NCBI GenBank assembly: GCA_902825875.1
Contig: CADECP010000010.1
Span: 116,941 to 180,940 of the forward strand
Direction: 5' to 3'
DNA: 64,000 nt
DNA from: an uncultured Acidobacteriota bacterium
Lineage (GTDB): Bacteria > Acidobacteriota > Blastocatellia > RBC074
The notes beneath the pieces are model-generated. The model had not been told where the DNA came from, did not search any database, and was given only the letters and a program-made list of their open reading frames with translations. Both the position numbers and the translations under genes were made by a program. The stretch's first letter is position 1. Each line of letters opens with the position of its first letter. Shown here one piece after another: positions 38,220 to 47,363 of this stretch.

Positions 38220-38777
38220 TTACAACGCAGCCAAAACCAATTGGATGCGTTCGTTCAAATCGGTGACTTCGCGGCGGATGGTGGTGATTTTGCTGCTAAC
38301 TCGCTGGTCATAACACAACCCTATCACCAGACTGTTGACGTGTTCGATGTAGGCTTTGTTCAGCGCGGCTTTGCCTTCGGCCACTTCCAGCGGAATGCCG
38401 GGTTGAATGACGACCAGCGCGCCGAAAAACCGGTTGGTCAGTTCAAAACAACGATCCAGATATCGGTCAAATTCGGGTTGATGAACTTCGGTTTTACCCA
38501 GCACATCGCCCAGCGTGTAGGCCAGAAAATCCACCGGAGTGCGGTCAGTCACAAAATCACCGGTAGCCTTAAGCCAATCATGTTCGCAGGCTTCCAGAAT
38601 TCGATATTGAATTCTCAGCCGCGTGGCAAAATCCATGTCCTGCGCTGCGTGGAGTCCATGTTCGGCAAAAATTTCCGTCACTCGAGTTCGGACAAATGAT
38701 TTCCCTGTCAGACGCGCAATTTCCATCGCCAGAGTCGTTTTGCCAGTTCGATGCGCGCCGCAAAATCCAACATTCAT
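38220..38777 (-). CDS. NadR-like P-loop ATPase/kinase
   Basis: The protein is 185 aa. The N-terminus NVGFCGAHRTGKTTLAMEIAR is a Walker A (GAHRTGKTT) of the AAA_28/NadR type. VTDRTPVDFLAYTLGD corresponds to the second conserved block, found in NadR-like nicotinamide-riboside kinases and similar P-loop kinases. A helical lid region (DRYLDRCFELTNRFFG) follows, then VVIQPGIPLEVAEGKAALNKAYIEHVN. The substrate cannot be assigned. It is downstream of hfq on the same strand, separated by 83 bp with a hairpin, so it may be transcribed independently. Confidence 0.75.
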   Translation of the reverse strand: MNVGFCGAHRTGKTTLAMEIARLTGKSFVRTRVTEIFAEHGLHAAQDMDFATRLRIQYRILEACEHDWLKATGDFVTDRTPVDFLAYTLGDVLGKTEVHQPEFDRYLDRCFELTNRFFGALVVIQPGIPLEVAEGKAALNKAYIEHVNSLVIGLCYDQRVSSKITTIRREVTDLNERIQLVLAAL

Positions 38778-38800
38778 ATTTCGTCTTCTTGATACAACAA

Positions 38801-38835
38801 GAGCTTCAACCGGTGGGCGACACAGATTGAAGCTC
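38801..38835 (-). terminator. Hairpin after hfq
   Basis: GAGCTTCAA and TTGAAGCTC pair across a 17-nt loop, and the minus-strand side continues TTGTTGT. It is a moderate candidate terminator for hfq. Confidence 0.45.
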
Positions 38836-38860
38836 TTTGAAAAGATGGTTGATTGATTGC

Positions 38861-39223
38861 TTAACTCCCGGCAGCCGCTGACCCGGAACCTGAAGCCCCC
38901 GGCGCAGAGGAAGAACTGGTGCTGATTGGCGGCGGAGCCGTTGACAGGGCTGGGCCGGAAGAATGTCCCAAAGAATGCGACTGAAAACCTTCGGGGCGTG
39001 GGTGGTGGAAACTGCCGCGCGGAACCGAAATCGTTGAAATCGCATGTTTGAAAATCAACTGTTCCAGGTTCCCCGATTCCAGCACGAGCGAAAACTTGTC
39101 GAAGCTGCGAATCTTGCCAGTCAGTTTGACGCCGCCCATCAGGTAAATCGTCACATTGACACGGTCTTTGCGAAGGTTGTTCAGGAAAGCATCCTGAACA
39201 TTTTGTTGAGCAGTATTGTCCAT
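38861..39223 (-). CDS. hfq: RNA chaperone Hfq
   Basis: The protein is 120 aa. The ATG at 39223 has GAGGCG nine bases upstream; a TTG two codons earlier is less likely. The Sm fold is clear: QDAFLNNLRKDRVNVTIYLMGGVKLTGKIRSFDKFSLVLES (Sm1) and LIFKHAISTI (Sm2, with the KH pair that binds uridines). Hfq forms hexameric rings that pair small RNAs with mRNAs. After residue ~73 comes a ~47-residue low-complexity tail, first His/Pro-rich (SFHHPRPEGFQSHSLGH) and then Ser/Pro/Gly/Ala-rich. It is much longer than in many bacteria and probably disordered. Confidence 0.95.
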   Translation of the reverse strand: MDNTAQQNVQDAFLNNLRKDRVNVTIYLMGGVKLTGKIRSFDKFSLVLESGNLEQLIFKHAISTISVPRGSFHHPRPEGFQSHSLGHSSGPALSTAPPPISTSSSSAPGASGSGSAAAGS

Positions 39224-39375
39224 TTCCAAAATCGCCTCACTCTCTTTTGATTGTTTATTTGTTGTTGTTTCATTGGAATCAACCGTCTAGCGGCTGTCCT
39301 GAACCGGCGCAATACTACCCGAAAGAGTGAATCGTTGCCAATTCATAAGTTTACAGTCAATGGCAGAACAATGAA

Positions 39376-40179
39376 TTAACGCGCACGAGCCATCGGTCCT
39401 TCGTGGCTTTTGGGAGCGCCGCTGCCGCCACGACGAACCAGTACGATTTCCGCCAGAATGGCGATGGCGATTTCTTCGGGCGTCAACGCGCCGATGTCCA
39501 ACCCGATGGGCGCGTGAACCCGGCGAAGCAGTTCCGGCGAGACGCCTTCGCGTTTCAAGCGTTCGCGGATGGTGGTCGTTCGGCGACGGCTGCCGATCAT
39601 GCCGATGTAGCGCGCTGGCTGGGCAATGACTTCCTGCAAACAGATTTCGTCGTGGCGATGGCCGCGCGTGACGATGACGATGTGCGTCGCCGGAGTGATC
39701 TTCAGGCTTTGCAACGCGGCAACGAAATCATCGGCGATCAATCGAATCTGTTCGTCAGGGAATTTGTCCCGCGAGGCGAATTCCGCGCGGTCGTCAATCA
39801 CCGTCACGTTGAAACCCAAAAAACGTCCTGCTACGGCAACCGCCTGACCGACATGACCGCCTCCGCAAACGATCAACTCCAGCGGAGGCCGCGAAATTTC
39901 AAATAGCAGCCGCACATCGCCAATCGGCAGTTCATCGGCTCCAACGACAACGATTTCTTTTCGGTCGTCGGACATCAACGAAACCGCGTGCCGAGCGGCA
40001 AGTTCATCCAGCGCGACATCGCCCAATGTTCCCGCAACAGCTTTGCCGTCGCCGTCTACTAACAGCTTTAATTGTCCGATGGCTTGATCGCCTTTGGTCA
40101 TGACAGAGACAATGGCCAACGGATGGCCTTCTGCCAGAGCTTGTTCAATCGCCGAAGAAATTTCTTTTGCCGTCAGCAT
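39376..40179 (-). CDS. XdhC-family protein, Rossmann (C-terminal) part
   Basis: The protein is 267 aa. The ATG at 40179 is favoured over the TTG two codons upstream. The N-terminal ~70 residues are a degenerate CoxI-type module (SAIEQALAEGHPLAIVSVM). The Rossmann part has the nucleotide-binding LELIVCGGGHVGQAVAVAGRFLGFNVTVIDDR, then IVTRGHRHDE and YIGMIGSRRR, and ends APIGLDIGALTPEEIAIAILAEIV. XdhC proteins carry and sulfurate molybdenum cofactor for xanthine-dehydrogenase-family enzymes. The CoxI partner gene lies 12 bp upstream, so XdhC is encoded as two chains. No dehydrogenase subunits are nearby; a MOSC-domain gene lies 3 kb away. Confidence 0.88.
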   Translation of the reverse strand: MLTAKEISSAIEQALAEGHPLAIVSVMTKGDQAIGQLKLLVDGDGKAVAGTLGDVALDELAARHAVSLMSDDRKEIVVVGADELPIGDVRLLFEISRPPLELIVCGGGHVGQAVAVAGRFLGFNVTVIDDRAEFASRDKFPDEQIRLIADDFVAALQSLKITPATHIVIVTRGHRHDEICLQEVIAQPARYIGMIGSRRRTTTIRERLKREGVSPELLRRVHAPIGLDIGALTPEEIAIAILAEIVLVRRGGSGAPKSHEGPMARAR

Positions 40180-40191
40180 CTTCAATCCCTT

Positions 40192-40527
40192 TTAGGTCCA
40201 GACCTCGATCAAAACTTCCATTTCGCCGCCGCAAACCATGCCTTCTTCATCGGGCGGCACGTCGGGGTTGTCGCGCAACGTGAATTTGCACAAACGCGGT
40301 TTGTTTTCGTGGATGGCTTCGCGTGCTTCGGCCCAAACGTCGGCTTCGACGCAACCGCCTCCGACCGTACCGAGCATTCGCCCGTCTTCGTAAACCAGCA
40401 GCTTTGCGCCTGTGCGCTGAGGCGTCGAACCGGCAGTCGTCACAATCGTAGCCACCGCCAGCTTTTGTTTATCGGCTTGGGCTTTGGCGATTTCGGCGTA
40501 AACCTGATGTTGCGTCAACAAACTCAT
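40192..40527 (-). CDS. XdhC/CoxI N-terminal domain protein
   Basis: The protein is 111 aa. It contains the XdhC-CoxI module: KLAVATIVTTAGSTPQRTGAKLLVYEDGRMLGTVGGGCVEADV, then MVCGGEMEVLIEV with the conserved CGG. The cysteine in GGGCVE and the CGG cysteine are implicated in molybdenum-cofactor handling in this family. It starts one base after the stop of the phosphoesterase gene and is followed 12 bp later by the Rossmann-containing partner. Together the two make a complete XdhC split over two genes. Confidence 0.9.
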   Translation of the reverse strand: MSLLTQHQVYAEIAKAQADKQKLAVATIVTTAGSTPQRTGAKLLVYEDGRMLGTVGGGCVEADVWAEAREAIHENKPRLCKFTLRDNPDVPPDEEGMVCGGEMEVLIEVWT

Positions 40528-40528
40528 C

Positions 40529-41392
40529 TCAACTCCTCAAGGTAAACAAGACGATCTCCGGCGGACAATCCACGCGCGTCGGCAGCAGGATCGTTCCAAT
40601 GCCGCGCGAAGTGTAAATCTGCATTGCGCCATTGCGATTCAACCCGGCGGCGTATCGCTGGCCATAAGACGACGAAATATGAGGCGCTCCGGCCAGCGGA
40701 AAACGAATCTGCCCGCCGTGCGTGTGACCGGAAATCATCAAATCGGTGTGCTCACTTTTGGCGGCGAACTCTTCGATAAAGTCCGGGTTGTGGCTGAATG
40801 CAATGCGCGCGGCTTCGCGCGGAACATCGCGCAGCAATTGTTTCAGATCGGTCGTGCCGTAATAAAGATCATCAATTCCTGCCAGCCATAGTTTTTCGCC
40901 GCGCAGTTCCAGCCGCTCCAGCTTGTCAATCAGCATCGCGCAGCCCGCGCGTTTCAATGCCACCGCCACCGCCGAAGCTCCGACATAATAATCGTGATTT
41001 CCCAGCACGGCGTAAATGCCAATGCGTGCGCGCAATCCGCTGAGCACTTCGGCGCAAGGTTCGACGTACCGTTTGCCGCCAAAGGTGAAATCGCCTGTCA
41101 GCGCGATCACATCCGGTTGCAAGCCGTTGACGATCTGCACGCAACGATCAATGTATTCTGCGCCAGTGAACATTCCGTGATGAATGTCCGTCAGTTGCGC
41201 GATGGTCAGGCCGTCGAAAGCCGTCGGCAAGTTGTTGAGCTTCACTTCAACGCGCGAAAGTTCGACCGATTGGCGAACGGCGCAACCGTAACCCAAAACG
41301 CCCAAACCAACTGTCGCCGCCGAAGCCGCAGACAGTTTCAACACATCGCGTCGCGTCCATTGTTTGGGCGATTTGCCGGAAAGCAAATTCAA
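40529..41392 (-). CDS. Metallophosphoesterase with Tat-type signal (YkuE-like)
   Basis: The protein is 287 aa from a TTG at 41392 with GGGAGGAAA upstream; TTGA overlaps the stop of the preceding gene. The N-terminus WTRRDVLKLSAASAATVGLGVLGYGC is a twin-arginine signal, possibly with a lipobox cysteine. The phosphoesterase motifs are intact: LTDIHHG (D and H ligands), LTGDFTFGG, LGNHDYY, FSHNPD and SGHTHGGQIRFP. These proteins use two metals to cleave phosphoesters, and YkuE acts at the cell envelope, probably on lipids. It belongs to a tight four-gene operon with a TonB-like protein and the two XdhC genes. Confidence 0.92.
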   Translation of the reverse strand: MNLLSGKSPKQWTRRDVLKLSAASAATVGLGVLGYGCAVRQSVELSRVEVKLNNLPTAFDGLTIAQLTDIHHGMFTGAEYIDRCVQIVNGLQPDVIALTGDFTFGGKRYVEPCAEVLSGLRARIGIYAVLGNHDYYVGASAVAVALKRAGCAMLIDKLERLELRGEKLWLAGIDDLYYGTTDLKQLLRDVPREAARIAFSHNPDFIEEFAAKSEHTDLMISGHTHGGQIRFPLAGAPHISSSYGQRYAAGLNRNGAMQIYTSRGIGTILLPTRVDCPPEIVLFTLRS

Positions 41393-42324
41393 AACTTTCC
41401 TCCCGCAGCCAGTTCCGCTGCGCCAACGTAAATCGAAACCTTTTCCAGTTTGAAGGTGAAGACAATTTGCATCGCCGCATCCACCGTTTCGCCATTGAAT
41501 TCGGCTGGCAAAAATCCCAACCGTTTGACGGCTTCGATGGCGCGCTCATTCAATCCTTCGCCAAGTCCTTTTTCGACTTTGATCTTTTTGATTTTGCCGT
41601 CTCGTTGCAATAACGCGCGAACGATAACTTCGCCTTCAAGCTTTTTTTCGCGCGCTTTGGCGGTGTATTCCGGCAGGTAAATGTGCAGCAATCGCGGATT
41701 CTGCGTTTGCGTTTTTGGCGGTTCGGGATTGGCCGTCGGAACCGGAGTTGCCGTCGTTGGTTCGATTGTCGGCACAACGATTGGTTCAGGCACGACTGGC
41801 GGTTTGTTTATTTCTTCGCGGATGACCAGCGTTTCAATCACGTCGCGCAGATCAATTTCCGGGCTGAGCTTTCGTTCCGGCACAACGCGCGTGAGTTCCG
41901 TCGGCGTCAGTTTTTCCAACACGAAAAACCGTTCGCGCTGACGTTCGATGCTGACGATTCGCCAACGCCCGCCGAGTTCGTCACCGGTTTGCAGTTCGTC
42001 GGGTTTCAATCCCATTTCGGAATTCAAAATACTCAGTTCGTCGTCGGCCAGCACCTGCAATTCCGGCAATCGGTCTTCGGCGGATTTGGCGGTGACACGC
42101 TGAACGTATCTTCGCACAACGTCCAACCGCTGTTTGGTGCGTTCGTAAACGGCGCGCGTGATTTCTTTGTGGCGAAGTTGAAACTCCAGCTCGGTCAATT
42201 CTTCGTCCAGGCCGGTCAAATAAGCTTTGATCACAGGGCCGTAACTTGGCCGTTTAGTTTGCGCGATGGCAGGCGCAGCCAGCGACAAAGCAACCACAAA
42301 CACAACGACGAAGATTTTGACCAT
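41389..42324 (-). CDS. Periplasmic TonB C-terminal domain protein
   Basis: The protein is 311 aa. A signal peptide (IFVVVFVVALSLAAPAIAQ) is followed by a helical domain (~25-110; ELEFQLRHKEITRAVYERTKQRLDVVRRYV). A Pro/Thr/Val-rich spacer covers ~175-210 (PEPIVVPTIEPTTATPVP). A TonB C-terminal domain covers ~215-295 (GEVIVRALLQRDGKIKKIKVEKGLGEGLNERAIEAVKRLGFLPAEFNGETVDA). TonB normally has an N-terminal membrane anchor and contacts outer-membrane receptors. Here a cleavable signal would make the protein periplasmic, so energy transduction is uncertain. It is the first gene of the operon that also encodes the phosphoesterase and XdhC proteins. Confidence 0.82.
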   Translation of the reverse strand: MVKIFVVVFVVALSLAAPAIAQTKRPSYGPVIKAYLTGLDEELTELEFQLRHKEITRAVYERTKQRLDVVRRYVQRVTAKSAEDRLPELQVLADDELSILNSEMGLKPDELQTGDELGGRWRIVSIERQRERFFVLEKLTPTELTRVVPERKLSPEIDLRDVIETLVIREEINKPPVVPEPIVVPTIEPTTATPVPTANPEPPKTQTQNPRLLHIYLPEYTAKAREKKLEGEVIVRALLQRDGKIKKIKVEKGLGEGLNERAIEAVKRLGFLPAEFNGETVDAAMQIVFTFKLEKVSIYVGAAELAAGGKF

Positions 42325-42434
42325 TGGATTTTTCGATTTTTGGGGAAGGAACCTTAAGCCCGCAACGATTATGGCGTATGCTTTCTTGGACGGTCAAACT
42401 CGAAGTTTGGCGACTTCAATTGCGACAATTTGCA

Positions 42435-43010
42435 ATGACCAACACCGAAAACAATCTGTTGATTCGTAACGCGCAACCGCTGGATGCCGCAACGCTGGCG
42501 GCATTGTCGCGGCAGTTGCTGCTGTACGAAAAATCGCTCAACGAAACGATGGGAGAATTGACCGCGTGGGCTTCCAGCGAAGAAGAAATTCGCAAACAAC
42601 TGTTGCGACCGAATCATCGCTTTTTCGTAGCGGAAAAAAATGGCGAGGTCGTCGGTTACATCAAAGTCATCGTCGCCGGTCAGCAACTCGCGCGCGAAGA
42701 ATTGGGAATGTCGCGCTGGCTGTTCGACCGAGTGGAAACCGCCGCGCGCAAGATCGTCAATTTCATGTTGCGCCGCCCTCGCCCAAACGTCGAAGCCATC
42801 GGCGGATACATCGCCGGAGCTTTTGTTCACCCGGATGCTCGCCGCGCCAAAGTCGGCCAACAATTGCTGGCTGCCGCCGAAAACTGGCTACGCGCACAAG
42901 GCATCGGTTCAGCCGAACTGCACGTGCTGTTCATCAACGAAGGCGCAAGAGCTTTTTGGGAAGATGCGGGATACGAACCGTTGACGTTGGGGATGCGGAA
43001 GAAGCTCTAA
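42435..43010 (+). CDS. GNAT family N-acetyltransferase
   Basis: The protein is 191 aa from the ATG at 42435; the open frame upstream lies over the divergent gene's promoter. It begins LLIRNAQPLDAATLAALSRQLLLYEKSLN. RFFVAEKNGEVVGYIKVIVAG forms the central strands. GAFVHPDARRAKVGQQLLAAAENWLRAQGIGSAELHV contains the acetyl-CoA-binding Q/RxxGxG/A-like loop (ARRAKVGQQLL). NEGARAFWEDAGYE is the standard C-terminal motif. GNAT enzymes acetylate amines on small molecules or proteins; the acceptor is unknown. An inserted segment, RKIVNFMLRRPRPNVEAIGG, is somewhat longer than usual. Confidence 0.9.
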   Translation: MTNTENNLLIRNAQPLDAATLAALSRQLLLYEKSLNETMGELTAWASSEEEIRKQLLRPNHRFFVAEKNGEVVGYIKVIVAGQQLAREELGMSRWLFDRVETAARKIVNFMLRRPRPNVEAIGGYIAGAFVHPDARRAKVGQQLLAAAENWLRAQGIGSAELHVLFINEGARAFWEDAGYEPLTLGMRKKL

Positions 43011-43028
43011 ACTCGAAACACGCTCGAT

Positions 43029-43496
43029 TCAGGCAAAGGCCAGACTCAATTGATTTTCGTTGGCAACGACTTCAATCGCATCGCCGGAGCGGACTGTTCC
43101 GCCTTCGACAATGCGGGCGAGTTGTCCGCAGTGACCGAACAGTCGTTTGGGCAACCGGTTGTCAATTCGCGTGATGTTGCGGCAGGGTTTTCGAGCTTCG
43201 ACAATTTCCAGCACCACTTCGCCAACGCGGAGCCGCGTTCCCAGACGAAGCGATTCGAGTTTGATGTTTTGAGTAAACAGATTAGCGCTGAGGGCGGAGG
43301 CAGTGACTTGGAATCCATCAGCGAGAAGCTGGTTCAGCGTTTCTTGGGCGAACAAACTGACCTGTCGGCGCGCGTCACGACCAGCGTGGTTGTCTCCGCG
43401 CAGACCGTGCCCGGCAACAAATTCGGCGAAGGCAACTTCGGTTTTGCCTTCGCCTTTTTGTTTGCCGACATAAATGCCGACGATTTTTCCTATCAT
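43029..43496 (-). CDS. MOSC domain protein
   Basis: The protein is 155 aa. The ATG at 43496 is used; a GTG at 43511 would add five residues, and neither has a strong ribosome-binding site. The sequence IVGIYVGKQKGEGKTEV, GHGLRGDNHAGRDARRQVSLFAQE, LSANLFTQNIKLESLRLGTRLRVGEVVLEIVEARKPC and GHCGQLARIVEGGTVRSGD is a complete MOSC beta-barrel. It includes the conserved cysteine of the KPC motif. MOSC proteins bind sulfur or molybdenum cofactor (as in MoaB/MOCOS C-termini and YiiM). Its presence near the XdhC genes is consistent with molybdenum-cofactor metabolism. Confidence 0.9.
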   Translation of the reverse strand: MIGKIVGIYVGKQKGEGKTEVAFAEFVAGHGLRGDNHAGRDARRQVSLFAQETLNQLLADGFQVTASALSANLFTQNIKLESLRLGTRLRVGEVVLEIVEARKPCRNITRIDNRLPKRLFGHCGQLARIVEGGTVRSGDAIEVVANENQLSLAFA

Positions 43497-43547
43497 CACT
43501 TGAAATTGCACCGAACCAAAAGCGGTTTGTAACGGATGTGACGCGTA

Positions 43548-43781
43548 TTAGACGGCTCGTTCTGCAAGTGAGATCGCCACAATGCACTTACTCCCCGAAA
43601 GCTGTCTCAACTCACAGCGCACGAAAGAACCTGTGGGAAACTGCCACTGCTCGTCTTCGGGATCATGGTTCTTGGACACTATCCGGTAGACCCCGTCTGC
43701 AATCAATTCGGCCTCCACAGGGCGCCAAGTCGGCGTGCCCTCGTCGAGGAGCTCCAGATAGATGGTTAAATTGTTGCCCAT
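43548..43781 (-). CDS. Small protein of unknown function
   Basis: The protein is 77 aa from the ATG at 43781, close to the E1 stop on the same strand. It is compact and beta-rich: IYLELLDEGTPTWRPVEAELIADGVYRI, then EDEQWQFPTGSFVRCELRQL. The WRPV and QW.FP.GS.VRCE patterns look like a small domain I recall as a short conserved hypothetical protein. I cannot name a function. Its codon use, with fewer GAA/GCC pairs than the neighbouring genes, suggests possible lateral origin. Confidence 0.6.
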   Translation of the reverse strand: MGNNLTIYLELLDEGTPTWRPVEAELIADGVYRIVSKNHDPEDEQWQFPTGSFVRCELRQLSGSKCIVAISLAERAV

Positions 43782-43802
43782 TGGCAATCCGTTTAATAGC
43801 AG

Positions 43803-45920
43803 TTAGTACGCCGCGATCTCGTGAATCGCTTTCAGCACATCTTCGATTTGGGGCAGCGTGGCGTCTTCGACTTCCGGCGCGTAGGCGACAAAACAATCCA
43901 GCGCCGCCACACGTTTGACCGGAGCGTCCAGGTGGTCGAACAACTCACCGGCGATACGCGCGGCGATTTCCGCGCCGTAGCCCCACGACAACGAATCTTC
44001 GTGAGCGACAATCACTCGATTGGTTTTCTTGACGCTGCGTTCGATGGCCGCCCAGTCGTAAGGATTCAAAGTGCGAAGATCAATCACTTCGACATCAATT
44101 CCGGCTTGAGCCGCTTGCCTGGCCGCCATCAGCGAACGTTGCACCAATGCTCCGTAAGAGATGATGGTCAGGTCTTCGCCCGGACGAACGACTTTGGCTT
44201 TGCCAAACGGGATCATAAAGTCGCGTCCGGGATATTGGCTCTTGTTGTAAGTCTGGCGATACAGATGTTTGTGCTCAAAAAACAGCACAGGGTCATCCGA
44301 ACGAATCGCCGTTCGCAACAATCCGCTGGCGTCCAGCGCGTTGGAAGGCATGACGACCCGCCAGCCGGGAATCTGCGTGAAAGTCGAAACACCTGACTGG
44401 CTGTGATAGACCGAACCGCCGGTCAGATACCCGCCAATCGGCACGCGAACCACCATCGGACATTTCCAACCGTTGTTCGTGCGCCAACGCAACAAGGCGA
44501 TTTCATCGCGCATCTGCATCATCGCGGGCCAGATGTAATCGAAAAATTGAATCTCAGCCACGGGCTTCAATCCGCGAGTCGCCATTCCTAAAGCGCGGCC
44601 AACGATGTTGGCTTCGGCCAGCGGAGTGTTGAACACGCGGTCGCTGCCGAAATTGCGCTGCAAATTGGCGGTGACTTTGAACACGCCGCCTTTGCCTTTG
44701 ACCGCGTTCAGCACGTGAGCGCGACTGGCATCGGCAACGTCTTCGCCCAGCACGACAATGCGCGAATTACGCTCCATTTCTTCGTGCAGGCAGCGGTTGA
44801 TAAGGTCAACCATCGTGCCTTCGTTGCCGCTGAGTTCGGCGTTGGCTTCGGTGTCGAATTCCGCCGAAGTCGGATCAACGTCCGGCGAATAAACACACTT
44901 CAGCGCAGAATCCTTCGGCGGTTGCGGTTCGACCAACACGCGGTCGGTGGCGTTATTGATTTCGGCGTCCACATCGTCGCGCAATCGCTGCAATTCTTTT
45001 TCAGTCAGCAAACCTTCGCGGACGATGAATTTGCCCAGCTTCAAAATCGGATCGGTGGCGGCATCGTTTTCGCGTTCTTCTTCGGGGCGATACTGCGATT
45101 CGTCGTCCGACAACGAATGCGAATACGGGCGAATGACGTGCGCGTGAACCAGCGCCGGGCCTCGCCGTTCGCGGCAGTATTCAATCGCGCCTTTCAGCGT
45201 GTCGTAACTTTCAAACAAATCGGTTCCGTCGCATTCGGCGATGTACAAATCGGGAAATCCCGTCACCAAACGCGAAATGCTGCCGCCAGCGGTGTTCACT
45301 TCCACCGGAGTCGAAATGGCGTAACCGTTGTCTTCGATCAAATACAGAACCGGCAGCTTCAGATTGCAGGCCGTGTTCAACGATTCCCAAAACTCGCCTT
45401 CGCTGGTGGCGCCGTCTCCGCCGGAAACGTAAATGACTTCGTCATCCTTGAACTGTTCGGCGCGGTCGGCGATTTCCTTAATCATCGAATACCGATAACC
45501 GGCTTCGGCATTGCCGACCGCTTGCAGAAACTGCATGCCGGTGCAGGACGAACGCCCGACCATGTTCAGTTTTTTGCTGCTCCAGTGCGAAGGCATCTGC
45601 CGCCCACCTGAAAACGAATCCGCGCCAGCCGCCACCCCCGCCAGCAAATGTTCATAAGCAGTCGTGCCAAGATGCAGCGCCAACGCTCGATCTCGGTAAT
45701 ACAAATAAAACCAGTCGTGTCCCGGACGCAGCAACATTCCGGCTGCGGTCAACACGGCTTCGTGGCCTGCGCCACTGATTTGAAAAAAGATTTTGTTCTG
45801 TCGTTTGAGCTGAATTTCCTTGTCGTCAATACGGCGCGATGTGTACATCGTGCGGTAGGCGTTGACGATTGTTTTCGGTTCAATCACAAGTCGGCGTTCA
45901 AACATAAGTTCTTTCATCAT
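43803..45920 (-). CDS. Thiamine-dependent 2-oxoacid dehydrogenase E1, fused alpha and beta subunits
   Basis: The protein is 705 aa. The ATG at 45920 follows AAGGAGG by 11 bases; the open frame further upstream is not conserved. Residues ~1-350 are the E1 alpha part, with the ThDP-binding motif [33 protein letters not shown]. Residues ~375-705 are the E1 beta part ([26 protein letters not shown]..., [50 protein letters not shown]). The two are separate proteins in most bacteria. The sequence is closest in style to branched-chain 2-oxoacid dehydrogenases, but pyruvate or acetoin cannot be excluded. No E2 or E3 genes are adjacent, so the complex is assembled from distant loci. Confidence 0.93.
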   Translation of the reverse strand: MMKELMFERRLVIEPKTIVNAYRTMYTSRRIDDKEIQLKRQNKIFFQISGAGHEAVLTAAGMLLRPGHDWFYLYYRDRALALHLGTTAYEHLLAGVAAGADSFSGGRQMPSHWSSKKLNMVGRSSCTGMQFLQAVGNAEAGYRYSMIKEIADRAEQFKDDEVIYVSGGDGATSEGEFWESLNTACNLKLPVLYLIEDNGYAISTPVEVNTAGGSISRLVTGFPDLYIAECDGTDLFESYDTLKGAIEYCRERRGPALVHAHVIRPYSHSLSDDESQYRPEEERENDAATDPILKLGKFIVREGLLTEKELQRLRDDVDAEINNATDRVLVEPQPPKDSALKCVYSPDVDPTSAEFDTEANAELSGNEGTMVDLINRCLHEEMERNSRIVVLGEDVADASRAHVLNAVKGKGGVFKVTANLQRNFGSDRVFNTPLAEANIVGRALGMATRGLKPVAEIQFFDYIWPAMMQMRDEIALLRWRTNNGWKCPMVVRVPIGGYLTGGSVYHSQSGVSTFTQIPGWRVVMPSNALDASGLLRTAIRSDDPVLFFEHKHLYRQTYNKSQYPGRDFMIPFGKAKVVRPGEDLTIISYGALVQRSLMAARQAAQAGIDVEVIDLRTLNPYDWAAIERSVKKTNRVIVAHEDSLSWGYGAEIAARIAGELFDHLDAPVKRVAALDCFVAYAPEVEDATLPQIEDVLKAIHEIAAY

Positions 45921-46150
45921 ACAGTCGCTTGCCTCCTTAATAGGTATTTGCGAACGAAAAGCTAGCCAGGGGAGGAGTTGTTGGTGTGCTGTAGATGGAA
46001 TTGCTCCGGTAAATAAGTTGTTTATTTGAGGCGCGAGTGTATACATCACCCATACGTTGCGCAAGCAAAGCTCCGTATGCAAAATTCCGCCTTTGGTAAT
46101 ACCTTCAGACGTTTTGTGTAACTGATAATCAGCAATTCCGGAGGCTGAAA

Positions 46151-46432
46151 ATGAAGCTAAACGAAGAGCAAATCGCCCGGCATTTGTCCGAAACCACCGG
46201 CTGGCGACGGGAAGACAACCAGATTATCCGCGACCTGAAATTCGCCGATTTCAAAGCGGCGATGAGCTTCGTCAACCGAGTCGCCGACGAAGCCGAAGCA
46301 ATGGATCATCACCCGGACATTCTGCTGCACGACTGGAATCAACTGCGGCTGAGCGTGACAACGCACAGCGAAGGCGGGCTGACCGCGAAAGATTTTCAAC
46401 TGGCTGAGCGAATCAACTCTTTGGACAATTGA
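46151..46432 (+). CDS. phhB: 4a-hydroxytetrahydrobiopterin dehydratase (pterin carbinolamine dehydratase)
   Basis: The protein is 93 aa, with CCGGAGG just upstream. It has the full PCD signature: [40 protein letters not shown], including the HHP pair, the later histidine and the final aspartate of the active site. The N-terminal [29 protein letters not shown] is typical. The enzyme dehydrates 4a-hydroxytetrahydropterin formed by aromatic amino-acid hydroxylases; bacterial homologues may also act in molybdopterin or other pterin metabolism. No hydroxylase is nearby. It is followed one base after its stop by the DUF2721 gene. Confidence 0.95.
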   Translation: MKLNEEQIARHLSETTGWRREDNQIIRDLKFADFKAAMSFVNRVADEAEAMDHHPDILLHDWNQLRLSVTTHSEGGLTAKDFQLAERINSLDN

Positions 46433-46433
46433 G

Positions 46434-46943
46434 ATGGAAGACCTGACAAAGGCGCTGAACGCGCTGAACATTTTGAGCGCAATGATTACTCCGGCGGTGT
46501 TGATTTCGGCTTGCGGCACGCTGGTCTTTTCGACTTCGACGCGACTGGGAAGAATCGTTGACCGCGTCCGCGACCTAAGCCGCACCATCGAAGAACTGTC
46601 CAAAGACGACGGCCAGATTGATTTTCCCGAAGAGCGCCTGACCGAAGTCGAACGCCAATTGCTGATTCACGCTCGCCGCAGCCGATTGATTCAACAATCC
46701 GTCACCAGTTTTTACATTGCGCTGAGCCTGTTCGTCGCGGCAATGGTCGCCATCGGCTACGTCGCCGTGTTCAAACAGGCCGCCTGGATGCCGAACCTGC
46801 TGGGCATAACCGGAACGCTGTGTTTGCTGTACGGCTGCGTCATGCTGATTGCCGAAACCCGACTGGCGTTGCGGGCAGTCAATTCCGAAATGGAGTTCAC
46901 CTTGTTGCTGCGGTCGAAATACCAGGAACGCCGCGCATCTTAG
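46434..46943 (+). CDS. DUF2721 membrane protein
   Basis: The protein is 169 aa, starting one base after the phhB stop. It has three predicted membrane segments: an N-terminal one (LSAMITPAVLISACGTLVFSTS), FYIALSLFVAAMVAIGYVAVF and LLGITGTLCLLYGCVMLIAE. A cytoplasmic helical loop lies between the first two (STRLGRIVDRVRDLSRTIEELSKD...ERQLLIHARRSRLIQQSV). This arrangement, with the conserved SRLGRIVDRVRxL segment, matches DUF2721. The family has no known function. The tight spacing implies cotranscription with phhB. Confidence 0.88.
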   Translation: MEDLTKALNALNILSAMITPAVLISACGTLVFSTSTRLGRIVDRVRDLSRTIEELSKDDGQIDFPEERLTEVERQLLIHARRSRLIQQSVTSFYIALSLFVAAMVAIGYVAVFKQAAWMPNLLGITGTLCLLYGCVMLIAETRLALRAVNSEMEFTLLLRSKYQERRAS

Positions 46944-47046
46944 AGCCTGCTTTGAAAGTTGGTAGCTCGCCTTTCACAGCCTGCGAAGCAGGTGTTAGAC
47001 AGTAGCTCCGTGCGTAAGCGCAGAGAATCGAAGGCAATTTTCCCCA

Positions 47047-47164
47047 AGCTCCGAAAGGAGTGACAGCCAATCATGATCTGTCGCCCCTTGCGGGGCTTGG
47101 GCAGGTCTCTTGCGCCCATCCCCGCGCTCCGCACGGGGCTATTTTCTGGCGCTCTTTCAGAGCT
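47047..47164. repeat. Palindromic repeat with degenerate AGCTC(C/T)GAAAG ends
   Basis: AGCTCCGAAAGGAGTGACAG at 47047 is similar to the complement of the sequence ending at 47164. Inside are GC-rich palindromes (CCCCTTGCGGGG, CCCCGCGCTCCGCACGGGG). It has no coding potential. With the next element it fills much of the 553-bp gap before the alpha-2-macroglobulin gene. Confidence 0.6.
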
Positions 47165-47363
47165 AAATTGGAAGGAAGCCGGCTTTTCTTATTTCAAAAC
47201 ACGCTTTAGCCGCCTCTACTTTTTCTGCAAGCCACAAAACCGTCAGCCGTTCTCTTTTCGCAAGCCGAAAATTCCAAAGACAGTCATTCACACACAGGTT
47301 TGCAATTCGCTTTCATTCAGCCGAGCAAGCTGGGATCACAAAACAACAGCCCCGAAAAGACGC

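Noticed and set aside
44715..45611. 298-codon frame opposite the E1 gene
   Set aside because: Antisense shadow; E1 ThDP and beta-subunit motifs are intact on the other strand.
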